Positions 18,909 through 29,982 are shown, numbered from the stretch's first letter. The stretch: DNA of 64,000 nt from CBDFHV01 sp965247705 (GCA_965247705.1 CBDFHV010000009.1:1-64000); one strand, 5' to 3'. Notes: a model not told the origin generated them from the letters alone. Numbers and translations: made by a program.

Positions 18909-20915
18909 ATGCTCGACACCGCCACCGCGACTCTGTTCGCCCTCCTTGGTGAACCGACACTGCTCGGCCTCATCGCCCTGGCGGTGCCGATCGGCATTTT
19001 CTTCGGCGTGGTCCCGGGACTGGGTGGCAAGCTCGGCATCGTCCTGTTGATCCCCTTCGTCTTCGGCATGGACATGCTCCCCGGCGCGGTGTTCCTGCTC
19101 GCCATGCACGCTGTCGTGCACACCGGCGGGTCGATCCCGTCGATCCTGCTCGGCATTCCCGGCACCGGTCCCGACGCGGCCACCGTCGTCGACGGCTACC
19201 CGATGACCAAGAACGGCGAGGCCGGACGCGCACTCGGCGCCAGCCTGTCCGCCTCGGCGATCGGCGGCGTCATCGGCGCGGCGTTTTTCGCCCTGGCCCT
19301 GCCGCTCTTGAAGCCGGTGGTGCTGGCTTTCAGCCCGGCCGAGTTCTTCCTGCTCGCCGTCCTCGGCATCACCTTCATCGCCGCGCTGAGCGGCGAAAGC
19401 ATGCTCAAGGGGCTGATCGTCGGCTGCCTCGGCCTGATGCTGGCCATGGTCGGGTTGAACCCGCATACCGGCGAGCCGCGCTTCACCCTCGGCCTGTTGT
19501 CCCTGTGGGACGGGGTCGACCTGGTCACCGCCGTGCTCGCCATGTTCGCCATTCCGGAAATGGTCGACCTCGGCGTCAAGGGCGGCTCGGTCGCCGGGGA
19601 GCGGGCGGAGCCGGCGCGCTATCGCCTGCGCCAGGTGATCCAAGGCATGGGCGACATCGTCACCCACCGCTGGCTGACACTTCGCACCTCGTTGATCGGT
19701 GCCCTGCTCGGCGTGATGCCGGGGCTCGGCGGCGAAGCGGCGTCGTGGATCTGCTATGGCCATGCCGTACAGTCCTCGAAGACGCCGGAGCGTTTCGGCC
19801 ACGGCGCCGTCGAAGGCGTGATCGGTCCGGAGACGGCCAACAACTCGAAGGAGGGCGGCTCCCTGCTGCCGACCCTTTTTTTCGGGGTGCCCGGCAGCAG
19901 CGGTATGGCGATCATGCTCGGCGCCTTCGTCATGCTGGGCATCCAGCCGGGTCCCGGCGTGCTGGTCAACCAGCTCGACCTGGTGTGGATGCTGATCTGG
20001 GCACTGGTGCTGTCGAACCTGTTCGCCGTCGCCGTCTTCCTCGCCTGCGCCCAGCAGCTCAGCCTCGTCGCCCATCTGCGCGGCGACATCCTGATCCCCC
20101 TGGTGTTCTGCCTCGCGGTGCTCGGCAGCCTGCTGAGCAGCGGCAACTGGCAGCACCTGGTCATCCTTGTTGTCCTCGGCGCGCTCGGTTGCGGGCTGAA
20201 GCGCCATGGTTGGCCGAGGCCGCCGTTCGCCATCGGCATCGTGCTGGGATCGATCGCCGAAAACTCGCTCCATCAGGCCCTGTCGATCTGGGGGCCCGCC
20301 TTCTTCTTGCGGCCGGGGGCGCTGATCCTGACCGGGCTGACCGCCGGCAGCGTCGGATTTTATTTCTGGCGGCTGAAGCGGCGGCGCCGGGCGCCGGCGC
20401 CGGGGCCGGCGGAGCGCAAGTCTGGACGACCGGTGCGAGGCGGCGGCGGCCTCGCCGTCGGCACGGTGATTGCCGCGACCTTCTCGCTTATGCTGGCCGA
20501 GGCCGCCACCCTGGCCCCGGCCGCCCGGTTGGCGCCGCTGGCCGTCGGCATTCCGGCGCTGATCTTCGTCGGCGCGCAGATGGCCATCGACGCCAGTGCC
20601 TGGATATCCCGGAATCGGCGCGATGGGGCGGCAGCGCCCACCCCGGAAGGCGACCGCGGTCGGGCACATCGATCCGGCCGATTTCTCGCCTTGCTCGGCT
20701 GGTTCTGCGGGCTGGTAGTGCTGTCCATCCTCCTGGGCCTGGTGATTGCCTTCCCCCTGTTCGTCTTTTCCTTTCTGTGGTCGAACCGAAAGGACAGGCC
20801 GGGCTTGGCCACGCTCATCGCCGCGGCCTTCTCTGCCGTCGTCTACGGGGTGTTTGATCGGCTGATGGGCCTCACCGTCTGGCGAGGATTGTTGGCGCCG
20901 CTGATCGCCTCCTGA
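18909..20915 (+). CDS. tctA: Tripartite tricarboxylate transporter permease, TctA fused to a TctB-like domain
   Basis: A 668-residue inner-membrane protein. Residues 1-500 are TctA, the large permease: GVVPGLGGKLGIVLLIPF, HTGGSIPSILLGIPGTGPDAATVVDGYPM, GVMPGLGGEAASWICYGHA, ETANNSKEGGSLLPTLFFGVPGSSGMAIMLGAF. After a basic linker (about 502-525) come roughly four more hydrophobic segments to the C-terminus, consistent with the small subunit TctB, which is normally a separate gene. There is no other tctB nearby. The gene starts about 35 bp after tctC; a GTG at 18906 immediately precedes the chosen ATG. With tctC broken the transporter is probably inactive. Confidence 0.85.
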   Translation: MLDTATATLFALLGEPTLLGLIALAVPIGIFFGVVPGLGGKLGIVLLIPFVFGMDMLPGAVFLLAMHAVVHTGGSIPSILLGIPGTGPDAATVVDGYPMTKNGEAGRALGASLSASAIGGVIGAAFFALALPLLKPVVLAFSPAEFFLLAVLGITFIAALSGESMLKGLIVGCLGLMLAMVGLNPHTGEPRFTLGLLSLWDGVDLVTAVLAMFAIPEMVDLGVKGGSVAGERAEPARYRLRQVIQGMGDIVTHRWLTLRTSLIGALLGVMPGLGGEAASWICYGHAVQSSKTPERFGHGAVEGVIGPETANNSKEGGSLLPTLFFGVPGSSGMAIMLGAFVMLGIQPGPGVLVNQLDLVWMLIWALVLSNLFAVAVFLACAQQLSLVAHLRGDILIPLVFCLAVLGSLLSSGNWQHLVILVVLGALGCGLKRHGWPRPPFAIGIVLGSIAENSLHQALSIWGPAFFLRPGALILTGLTAGSVGFYFWRLKRRRRAPAPGPAERKSGRPVRGGGGLAVGTVIAATFSLMLAEAATLAPAARLAPLAVGIPALIFVGAQMAIDASAWISRNRRDGAAAPTPEGDRGRAHRSGRFLALLGWFCGLVVLSILLGLVIAFPLFVFSFLWSNRKDRPGLATLIAAAFSAVVYGVFDRLMGLTVWRGLLAPLIAS

Positions 20916-21013
20916 CCGGGGTTCGGGCGCGGTGGGTCTTCAAGAAACATCCAAGGAAGCGTTGAAATACCGATGAGCGATTGAACTGACCTGCCTCTCC
21001 CCTCTTCGTCATT

Positions 21014-21030
21014 GCCGGGCTCGACCCGGC
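21014..21030. terminator. Short GC-rich palindrome between convergent genes
   Basis: gccggg-ctcga-cccggc forms a 6-bp stem with a 5-nt loop in the 137-bp space between the convergent tctA and PNPOx-fusion genes. There is no T-run after it on either strand, so termination is only possible. It may instead be one copy of a dispersed REP-like palindrome of the kind common in alphaproteobacteria. Confidence 0.3.
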
Positions 21031-21052
21031 CGTTCGTTTCCGCCTGTCACTG

Positions 21053-23638
21053 TCACACCTCTATCACGACATCGCTCGTTGGCCGCGCGCTGCAGATCAG
21101 CACGTGGCCTGGGTCCGGTTCGTCCAGGGGTTCGTCGAGGTATTCGACTTCGCCTTCGGTCAGTTCGCACATGCAGGTTTGGCAGATGCCCAATCGGCAG
21201 CTGTAGGCCGGGTTCAGACCCTGCCGCTCGGCCAACTCCAAAAGGCTTTCGCAGGCCGGATCCCAACGGGCGGTGACGCCCGAGCGGGCGAAGGTCACCC
21301 GGACCCCGCCCGCGAGCTCCGCGTCGGCCGTCGGCACCTCGACCGAGCCGGCGGGCTTGGATTCTTCCGTCAGCATCGAGCCCGAACCGAAAAACTCGTA
21401 GTGGATGCGGGACTCCGAAATGCCCATGGAGAGCAGATCGCAATAAAGGGACCGCATGAAGGGTGTCGGTCCGCAGATGAAGAAGTCGTAGTCGTCGAAG
21501 GGAAGCATTTGCTTGAGCAGGGCGACATCGACCCGGCCGCGGCTGTCGTAGTCGCGGCCCTCGAGGTCGTCCGGGTCGGGCTGGCTGTAGCGGATATGGA
21601 CGTGAACGTTGTCGTTCTCCTCGGCGAGACGACGCACGTGGGCTCCCATGGCGTGTTCACGGCCGTTGCGGGTGCCGTGAACGAACCACACCGGCCGCGG
21701 CGCGGTGCCGTGGACGATGGCGTCGAGCATGCTGATCATCGGGGTCAGGCCGACGCCGCCGCTGAGCAGCACCACCGCCCTCTCGCTGTCCGGATCGAGA
21801 TGGAATTTGCCGCGCGGGGCGCCAACGCGCAGGGTGGCGCCGAGCTCTACCCGGTCATGGAAGAAGTTCGACGACAGTCCCGCCGGCACCGCGGGCTGGT
21901 CCACCGGGGCGGGCTCGCGCTTGATGCTCAGGCGATAGTGTTCGGGCCTGGGGCCTGCCGAGAGGGAATAGGTGCGGATCACCGGTGTCGGTTGACCGGG
22001 AATGTCCAACTCCAGCGTCAGGAACTGGCCCGGCAGGAAAGCGGCCAGCGGCGCGCCGTCCTCGGGAACCAGATAGAAGGAACTGATGGTCTCGCTTTCC
22101 GGTTCCTTTCGCTCGACGACGAACGGGCGCAACCCTTTCCGACCCACGGTCGATGTCCCGGCCTTCGCCAGCCGTTCCGCGAACGAGCCCTTCCATCCAT
22201 GGGAAAGCGCCGGGATTTGCAGGGCTTGGCGGGTCGCTGACAGATTCTCCTTGTCGAAATAGAGAAGGTCGCTGACCTGGCGGACGGTCATGCCGCGGGG
22301 GTCCCGCTTGACCAGCACCACGTCATCGCCGGCGCCAAGCTCGCCTTCCTCGAGGACGCGGAAATAGAACCCCACCCGGCCGCTCTTGAGAAACCGATTC
22401 TGAAAACCCTCGATGCCCATCTTCAGCGCCAGCTTGTAGCAGGGAATGCGGGGCTGGCTGACCTCGAGCAGGGCGTCACCGATGCGGAATACGTCGCCGA
22501 CGCATACCAAGTCGTCGAGCATTCCCTCGACGGTGAAGTTTTCGCCGAACTGGCCGATGGCGAAATCGTCACGCCCCAGTTCGCCCGCCCAGTAGTCGTA
22601 GTTTTCGTGGGAATAGGCGTAGGCCGCGCGGAAGGCACCACCGTGGCCCCATAGGTCCGCCTGACCGTCACCGTCCAGATTGAGCCGCCGCATCATGACG
22701 CGGCCTTCGACCCTTTCCTTGAAGATCCCGGTGGTGACGGAATTGCCGTCGTGGGGAACGTCCTTGGGCATGGAAACGTTGACCGACTTGAGGGTCATCG
22801 GCGCCCGTGGCGCCGGCGCCGGCGCCTCCATCCCGTCGGTCCCCAAGGTCTCGAAGACGGAATGGAACCCCTGAAACCGCCAGGTCATGGGCAAGGCGCG
22901 TTCGACGCGGATCTTTTCTTCGACCTGAAAGGACACAACCCGCTCGGCGCCGGGAAACCGGCAAACGTGCTCCGGTTCCCACAGAATTTCAGCCTCGCCG
23001 GTGAGCTGAAGGGTGTCCCCAGTGTCGAAATCGATGAACAGAAGGCCGCACCGCGGGTCCACCTGGATGTTGCCCAGGGTGGAGAACATGCAGTTGCCGG
23101 CGTAGTCCGGGAACAACAACAGGCTCTCGTGGGCCACGATGACAAACCCGGGCTTGCCGCCGCGGTGGGACACGTCGACCCCATGGCGCCAGTCGTCGTC
23201 GCCCTCGGAGAATTGGCTGGCGATGAACAGCGTGTCGGAGCCGGCAATCATGGCCGCCTCGGTCCGGTCCAGGACATCGCCGCGGCGGACCGCTTTCTTC
23301 TCTCCAATGGTCTCGATGTCGTGGCCAAGGTCGTGGTCTCGGGCCTGGATATACTGCGGGCAGTTGGGAAAGGCCTGCCTCACGCGAATTTCGAATGCGT
23401 CCTCCCTGAGATGGCCGATCCTCCCATTCACCCGGAATCGGCCGCGGGTCTCGAAATTGAGCCCGAGTGCACCGATATCCGCGCCCTCGATCAGCGCTTT
23501 GTTCAGCGGGTCCCCGTAAACGGGCCGGGCTGCTACGTCGAGCGTTAGGGGGTCCATGGCGCGTGCGAATCCGGGCTTGCCGGCAAGGATCGACGCCCAG
23601 GGGCGGCCGCACTCATCCACCGAGCCGATGGTCAACAT
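21053..23638 (-). CDS. PNPOx-MOSC-ferredoxin reductase-ferredoxin fusion (5'-interrupted)
   Basis: An 861-residue open frame with four modules: a pyridoxamine-phosphate-oxidase-like flavin domain (MLTIGSVDECGRPWASIL, about 1-270); a MOSC domain (DGNSVTTGIFKERVEGRV...QPRIPCYKLALKMG, about 295-440) with its conserved Cys; an FAD/NAD(P) reductase (RTYSLSAGP, LSGGVGLTPMISML, FFICGPTPFM, about 500-745); and a plant-type 2Fe-2S ferredoxin (CRLGICQTCMC...LICSARP). MOSC domains bind sulfur or molybdenum-linked substrates, so electron delivery to such a site is plausible. The family's usual N-terminus is present upstream in the same frame (23639-23785) but separated by a TGA. ATG 23638 has no good ribosome site. 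Confidence 0.8.
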   Translation of the reverse strand: MLTIGSVDECGRPWASILAGKPGFARAMDPLTLDVAARPVYGDPLNKALIEGADIGALGLNFETRGRFRVNGRIGHLREDAFEIRVRQAFPNCPQYIQARDHDLGHDIETIGEKKAVRRGDVLDRTEAAMIAGSDTLFIASQFSEGDDDWRHGVDVSHRGGKPGFVIVAHESLLLFPDYAGNCMFSTLGNIQVDPRCGLLFIDFDTGDTLQLTGEAEILWEPEHVCRFPGAERVVSFQVEEKIRVERALPMTWRFQGFHSVFETLGTDGMEAPAPAPRAPMTLKSVNVSMPKDVPHDGNSVTTGIFKERVEGRVMMRRLNLDGDGQADLWGHGGAFRAAYAYSHENYDYWAGELGRDDFAIGQFGENFTVEGMLDDLVCVGDVFRIGDALLEVSQPRIPCYKLALKMGIEGFQNRFLKSGRVGFYFRVLEEGELGAGDDVVLVKRDPRGMTVRQVSDLLYFDKENLSATRQALQIPALSHGWKGSFAERLAKAGTSTVGRKGLRPFVVERKEPESETISSFYLVPEDGAPLAAFLPGQFLTLELDIPGQPTPVIRTYSLSAGPRPEHYRLSIKREPAPVDQPAVPAGLSSNFFHDRVELGATLRVGAPRGKFHLDPDSERAVVLLSGGVGLTPMISMLDAIVHGTAPRPVWFVHGTRNGREHAMGAHVRRLAEENDNVHVHIRYSQPDPDDLEGRDYDSRGRVDVALLKQMLPFDDYDFFICGPTPFMRSLYCDLLSMGISESRIHYEFFGSGSMLTEESKPAGSVEVPTADAELAGGVRVTFARSGVTARWDPACESLLELAERQGLNPAYSCRLGICQTCMCELTEGEVEYLDEPLDEPDPGHVLICSARPTSDVVIEV

Positions 23639-23785
23639 TGGAAGCTGGGCGAAGAATTTCAGGCTCTTTTCCGGAATGCGGTCGCGAATGACCCGTCACC
23701 CCCTTTCCTCCATCTTCTCGTCCATGCCGAGCCGGGACTGGAGTTCCTTCTCGCCGCGATGAAATGGCGACTTGGTATCCGACAT
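23639..23785 (-). pseudogene. N-terminal leader of the PNPOx fusion with in-frame TGA
   Basis: From ATG 23785 the frame reads MSDTKSPFHRGEKELQSRLG and on to EERG, hits TGA at 23696-23698 (codon 30), then continues RVIRDRIPEKSLKFFAQLP directly into MLTIG of the large open frame. The 49 codons on both sides of the stop are the normal beginning of this protein family as I know it. A CGA-to-TGA change would explain it, since an Arg is expected there. The gene is therefore probably a pseudogene, or is expressed only through readthrough or re-initiation. Confidence 0.75.
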
Positions 23786-23792
23786 CTCGAGT

Positions 23793-23803
23793 CCCCCCCC
23801 CCC
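23793..23803 (-). promoter_or_regulatory. G11 homopolymer in the Shine-Dalgarno position
   Basis: On the coding strand eleven consecutive G residues end 7 nt before ATG 23785, exactly where a ribosome site belongs. Tracts of this length are prone to slipped-strand length change and to sequencing error. Confidence 0.6.
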
Positions 23804-23838
23804 TGGGATTGGTGCGCGTGGCGGGCCGCAACGAGCCC

Positions 23839-25670
23839 CTATCGCAGGCTGTCCGGATCGGTCGCGGCGCGCCGGGCCGCCAGGTCCTCCGGCGTGATGC
23901 GCAGGAAGGCGACCAGCCGGTCGAATCCTTTCAGCATCGATTCCTCTTCGATCGGATTGTAGTCGGCCAGCAAGGCGGCGACGGCAGGGTCTTGGGCCAC
24001 CTCGCGGGACAGGATCACGTCGCCGCCCTTACCTTGCCCCTCCAGGCGGGCCGCCAGGTTGGGGGCGGTGCCGTAGTAGTCCAGCCGGTTGTTCAGGGTC
24101 ACCGAGATACAACGTCCCCGGTGCAGGCCGACCCGGATGACCACCGGCTCCCGCCCCGAGGCGGCGTTATGGGCGGCGAAGTCGGCGTGGAGTCTGACGG
24201 CGCAGCGGAAGGCGTCCGCCGGATCGCGGAACGCCCCCATCACCGCGTCGCCAATGGTTTTCACGATGCTGCCGTCGGATTCGCGAACGGCCTTGCCGAT
24301 GACCGCGTAGTGCTCGCGCACCAGGGCGTAGGCCGCGGCGTCGCCGACCCGTTCGTACAGGCTGGTGGAGCCCAGAAGGTCGGTAAACATCAGGGTGACG
24401 TTGTCGATCTCCACGTCGTCGCCGGGCCGCAGGACATCGTCGTTGAACAAATCGCGAAACGCCTGCAGGGTCGTCACCCGGTGGGCGGTCAGGGCGTCCC
24501 GCGCCCATTGCCGCTCTTCGATGACGAAGGTTAGGGGCCGATCGGTGCGGTTGCGGAGCCGCACACAGCCCTTGGGCGACGGCGGGCCGGCCGTCACCAT
24601 CTCGCCATCGGCCACCGACTCGGGAAAGCCCCCGTCGTCGTCCCAATGGACCAGGGAGTCGCCGATAGGCTCCAGAGTCCGCAACCGGTAAATGCTGGGC
24701 GGCGGGGCCAGCGCCTCGTCAATGGTCTCGCCCGGGGCCACCGTCCGCTGAAGCAGCACATGGGGCGTGCTCATGGGCCCATAAAGGCAGTAGTCCCCGC
24801 TTTCCAGAGGGCGGATGACGGTGGCGGGGTGGAAGGCGGCCTCCAGGTTCTTGGTGTAGTCCCGTCCATAGTCGATGTTGCAGCTCGCGCAGTGGGCGCC
24901 GGTGGGTAGCTGGTCCAGGGCCGGCACCGACAGCTTGCCGACCTGGCAGCGGGGGCACAGCAGGTCCCAGCGCAGCCGCAGCAGGCCCTGTTTCACCGCC
25001 TCCAGACAGGCCTCGATGATGTGGCGTTCCGGGACGCCCCATGTGCGGGCCAGCTTCAGGGGGCGAATGGTCCAGACATCCACTTCCTGGCGGGTCAGCA
25101 CCCAGTCGGCCAGGGGTTGGGCGAGTCCGTGGCCATGATTGGTGGCCTCGATCCGCCCTACCGCCGCCGCCGCCAGTGCCTCGGCGTCCGGCGGCAGGCG
25201 GGGCGGCGGCACCTCGAACTCCGTCTTCCGGCGGCCGGCGGCAAAGTCCCGGGCGTTGCCGGCCATGCGCCGGAACGTCCGCTCCGCCGAAGGGAAGAAG
25301 CCGGTCGCCAGAATCAGCCGGCCAACCGGGGTCGCGGGTTCGGCTTCCAAGGTATAGTCGCCGCGCGATCCCTCCCCCTCTCCCTGCAGGCGAAACGTGG
25401 CGCAGAGGAACTTCAGGGGACCACGGCGGAACACCCGATGGTGCCGGAACCACTGGCCGTCGACCCAGTTGGCGGGGCCGTCGTCCCACTCCAGGGCGAA
25501 GGGGCCCATGCGCGCCCGGCCGATGTAGCGGACCGAGCCATCGGGCCGGGGAATCTCCTCGATATCATGCTTGGGAAGCCCGGCCGCCTCGTTGTAGCGG
25601 GCGGTGTCGGCCATCACCGGCCAGATGGCCTCGGGCGGGCTGTCGAAGTGCTCCGTCCAGGTATGGGTCC

Positions 25671-25674
<4 letters not shown>
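23839..25674 (-). CDS. Class III adenylate/guanylate cyclase with SRPBCC and DUF5939-like domains
   Basis: 611 residues. Residues 1-160 resemble a START/SRPBCC lipid-binding fold ([29 protein letters not shown]). The middle (about 175-420) is DUF5939-like and includes a CPRC...CASC pair that may bind zinc. The C-terminal class III cyclase domain is well preserved: metal-binding Asp in [17 protein letters not shown], Lys and second Asp in [12 protein letters not shown], and the Asn/Arg pair in [10 protein letters not shown]. The product should be cAMP or cGMP; specificity is not certain. Its ATG overlaps the stop of the mutase gene (ATGA), so translation is probably coupled to it. Confidence 0.88.
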
Positions 25675-27839
<2,165 letters not shown>

Positions 27840-27965
27840 GGGGGGCACCTCCATACCTCTGCCCGGCTTTCTTCTCCCCGCCGGGATTATAAAGCGGTTC
27901 GGCGACCGCGGGGAGCCCCGTCCCGCCGCCCCCCGGCACCGCGCCTTCGGAGCAAGGCATTGAAA

Positions 27966-27992
27966 TACCTCAATCTACAATATGTAGAGGTA
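27966..27992. promoter_or_regulatory. Palindrome between scpA and gcrA
   Basis: In the 239-bp divergent space the sequence tacctc-aatc-taca-ata-tgta-gaggta forms an inverted repeat of 10-bp arms with a 4-nt asymmetry. The surrounding 40 bp are distinctly AT-richer than the coding DNA. It could be an operator controlling either gene. No clear -35/-10 pair was recognised, and no B12-riboswitch hallmark is present upstream of scpA. Confidence 0.4.
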
Positions 27993-28078
27993 CGGGTTGC
28001 GCAGATGCGCCACATCTTGTAACGTCCCTCCGCCGTCATCGCGAAGCTCGGCACCACCCCAAGCTCGAAAGGCCCACC

Positions 28079-28540
28079 ATGAGCATCGAGTGGACTCCCG
28101 AACGCACCAACGCCCTGATCGCCCTGTGGGACGAAGGCTTGACCACGGCCGAGATCGGCCGGCGCCTGGGCACGACCAAGAACGCCGTCGTCGGCAAGGC
28201 CCACCGGCTGGTGCTGCCCAAACGGGCCCCGTCGCGGCCTCGGGCCGAACGGCCGTCGTCCTCCGGCACGGTGGTGCGCGCCCCGGCCCGGCGAGTCTCG
28301 ACCCAAACGCCGCGTCCCGCGCCGCCGCCGGTGGCAAAGGAACCGTTGCCGGACCCGGACAAGGTCGTGTGCCTGGAGGGCCTGACCCACGGCATGTGCG
28401 CCTGGCCCATCGGCGATCCGGGCGACCCCAACTTCCGCTTCTGCGGCCGCGACGCGGCACCCGGAAAACCCTATTGCGCCGGGCACTGCACCGTTGCCTA
28501 CGTCCGGGTAAGCAGGGACAGGGAATCCCGCGCGGCCTGA
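28079..28540 (+). CDS. gcrA: GcrA cell-cycle regulator
   Basis: GcrA is an alphaproteobacterial sigma-70 cofactor that acts at a subset of promoters with methylated GANTC sites made by CcrM. The 153 residues have the family's layout: N-terminal helix-turn-helix (SIEWTPERTNALIALWDEGLTTAEIGRRLGTT, then AVVGKAHRLVLPKR), a Pro/Arg-rich linker (about 48-95), and the C-terminal RNA-polymerase-binding part with paired cysteines (GMCAWPIGDPGDPNFRFCGRDAAPGKPYCAGH). ATG 28079. ccrM, the partner methyltransferase gene, is in the same window. Confidence 0.95.
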   Translation: MSIEWTPERTNALIALWDEGLTTAEIGRRLGTTKNAVVGKAHRLVLPKRAPSRPRAERPSSSGTVVRAPARRVSTQTPRPAPPPVAKEPLPDPDKVVCLEGLTHGMCAWPIGDPGDPNFRFCGRDAAPGKPYCAGHCTVAYVRVSRDRESRAA

Positions 28541-28550
28541 TCGCCCGCGG

Positions 28551-28808
28551 CTATCGGCCGCCCGACTGCTCCCGCCGCCGTTTTTCGGTTGTGTCGATCA
28601 TTCTCAGCGCGTCTTCGGGCGTAACCCGTCCGATGGGCCCCGAGCTGTAGGTGGACGAGATTACCTCATGCGCGGCGTCGAGGATGAATTCGCTGGGCTG
28701 AATGATGCCGCGCCGATCTTCCCACCAGGCCCCAAGCCGATCCGCCATATCGCGGGTGACTCCGAAGACGACCGGAAACGGCAGGTCCGCCCTCCCATCA
28801 ACCGCCAT
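28551..28808 (-). CDS. Small hypothetical protein
   Basis: An 85-residue open frame convergent with gcrA, 10 bp from its stop, and divergent from the DM13 gene. Composition is soluble and mixed, without a membrane segment or recognised motif (FPVVFGVTRDMADRLGAWWEDRRG, then EFILDAAHEVISSTY). The region is otherwise empty and the frame has ordinary codon bias, which supports it being a gene. I do not recognise a family. Confidence 0.5.
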   Translation of the reverse strand: MAVDGRADLPFPVVFGVTRDMADRLGAWWEDRRGIIQPSEFILDAAHEVISSTYSSGPIGRVTPEDALRMIDTTEKRRREQSGGR

Positions 28809-28882
28809 TTCGAGCCCGATGGCGAGACCGGCCGTTTTCGCCTATGGTTTCCGCTTTACATGGGCAGGGGAGGCGGCACGGC

Positions 28883-29380
28883 ATGGGGAAGTACATTCTC
28901 AGTGTGTTGATCGGCGGCGTTGTGGGGGTCGGCGCCGGAGTCGCCGTGGGGATCTTCATCTATCCCTACATCTTCCTGGCGGACATCGTGGGCAGCGACA
29001 CGGTGACGGGGCGGACCGAGGCCGACGTGGTGGCCACGGCCACCTTCATCCACGCCAATCCCTCCGATCCCATCCACTACGGGCGCGGCGGCGTCGCGGT
29101 CTATTCGGATCTCCTGCACCTGGAGCCCAATTTCGAGGTCGGACCCGGCCCAAAGTTTCATGTCTATCTGGTTCCCGTTGACAAAGTGACGCCCGATACG
29201 GCGGTGGACGAGACCATGTACGTGGACCTCGGACGCCTGAAAGCCTTCAAGGGCAGCCAGACCTATCCCATTCCAGCGGGAACCGACCTGAAGTCCTACG
29301 GCAACGTGGTTGTCTGGTGCGAGCAATTCGGCGTGCTGATTTCTCCCGCCCAATTGGCGCGCAAGGGCGGTCCGTCTTGA
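28883..29380 (+). CDS. DM13 domain membrane-anchored protein
   Basis: 165 residues. An N-terminal hydrophobic anchor (KYILSVLIGGVVGVGAGVAVGIFIYPYIF) is followed by a DM13 domain, a fold found in eukaryotic and bacterial extracytoplasmic proteins and proposed to bind haem or act as an electron-transfer domain. Visible features: IHYGRGGVAVYSDLLHLEPNFEVGPGPKFHVYLVP, GRLKAFKGSQTYPIPAGTDLKSYGNVVVWCEQFGVLISPAQL, with the conserved Cys near the end. Start ATG 28883 with gggagg 9-14 bases upstream. Its TGA overlaps the TTG of the next gene. Confidence 0.82.
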   Translation: MGKYILSVLIGGVVGVGAGVAVGIFIYPYIFLADIVGSDTVTGRTEADVVATATFIHANPSDPIHYGRGGVAVYSDLLHLEPNFEVGPGPKFHVYLVPVDKVTPDTAVDETMYVDLGRLKAFKGSQTYPIPAGTDLKSYGNVVVWCEQFGVLISPAQLARKGGPS

Positions 29381-29982
29381 CGGCCCGAGTCGACACCGAT
29401 CTGAAGACCGAGGCACCGCCGACCCGCGACCTGCTCGCCACCTACATCGAAGGCAAGGACAGTGTCCAGGCCCCGATCCTGGCGGGGCTGTTCGCGGAAG
29501 ACGCGGTGATGACCATCGACCGCCTGCCCGGGGGCCCCGATCTGCCGGACCGGCTCGAGCCCGCATCGTCCATCGTCCATTGGATGACGAGCGACTTCGC
29601 GAGCCGCTTCGGCGATATCCGCACCTATGGTCTCGAGCCACTGCCGGCGGTGGATGGCAGGTTCTTGAGGGGCATGAAGTGGCTGGTTCTGATGCACGAC
29701 CATGGCGCCGGGCTGGCCCGCGTATTGACGGGGACCTACGACTGGACCTTTCGGTGGGACGGTCCGGGTGCGTGGCGCGTCGCCGCGGCGCATATCCGAA
29801 TTACGGCGGCCGAGAGCCTCGACGACGAGAACGGCGATCTGACCCGCGCCCTCCAGGCGGGCCTCCCCTATCCCTGGTGCCCGGTGGACGCCGCCCGCCG
29901 CAGGATTTCGGGGCAGCCGGAACTTCGTGCGTTGCTGCAATCGGCGGCTGTTGGTGACGTTTCCGCGGGCGCCGCACCATGA
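29377..29982 (+). CDS. NTF2/SnoaL-like hypothetical protein
   Basis: About 201 residues if started at the TTG that overlaps the DM13 stop (TTGA). The pattern PTRDLLATYIEGKDSVQAPILAGLFAEDAVMTID, later MHDHGAGLARVLTGTYDWTFRWDGPGAWRVAAAHIRITA, resembles the NTF2-like cone fold (nuclear-transport-factor-2, SnoaL). No catalytic residues can be assigned. The stop overlaps the next gene's ATG (ATGA), so it sits in a tightly coupled set with the DM13 and racemase-like genes. The start codon is uncertain. Confidence 0.65.
   Translation: MTARVDTDLKTEAPPTRDLLATYIEGKDSVQAPILAGLFAEDAVMTIDRLPGGPDLPDRLEPASSIVHWMTSDFASRFGDIRTYGLEPLPAVDGRFLRGMKWLVLMHDHGAGLARVLTGTYDWTFRWDGPGAWRVAAAHIRITAAESLDDENGDLTRALQAGLPYPWCPVDAARRRISGQPELRALLQSAAVGDVSAGAAP

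Noticed and set aside
18783..20669. 628-codon open frame on the minus strand opposite tctA
   Set aside because: It is antisense to a clearly recognisable permease; composition is His/Asp/Gln/Arg-rich as expected from the complement of GC-rich membrane-protein codons, with no family motif.
23696..23698. Possible selenocysteine at the in-frame TGA
   Set aside because: The family position is an Arg, not a redox Cys; no selenocysteine-insertion hairpin is evident just after the codon. A CGA-to-TGA nonsense change is simpler.
27840..28078. Cobalamin riboswitch upstream of the B12-dependent mutase
   Set aside because: No B12-box-like block could be found on the minus strand, and the space is shared with gcrA.
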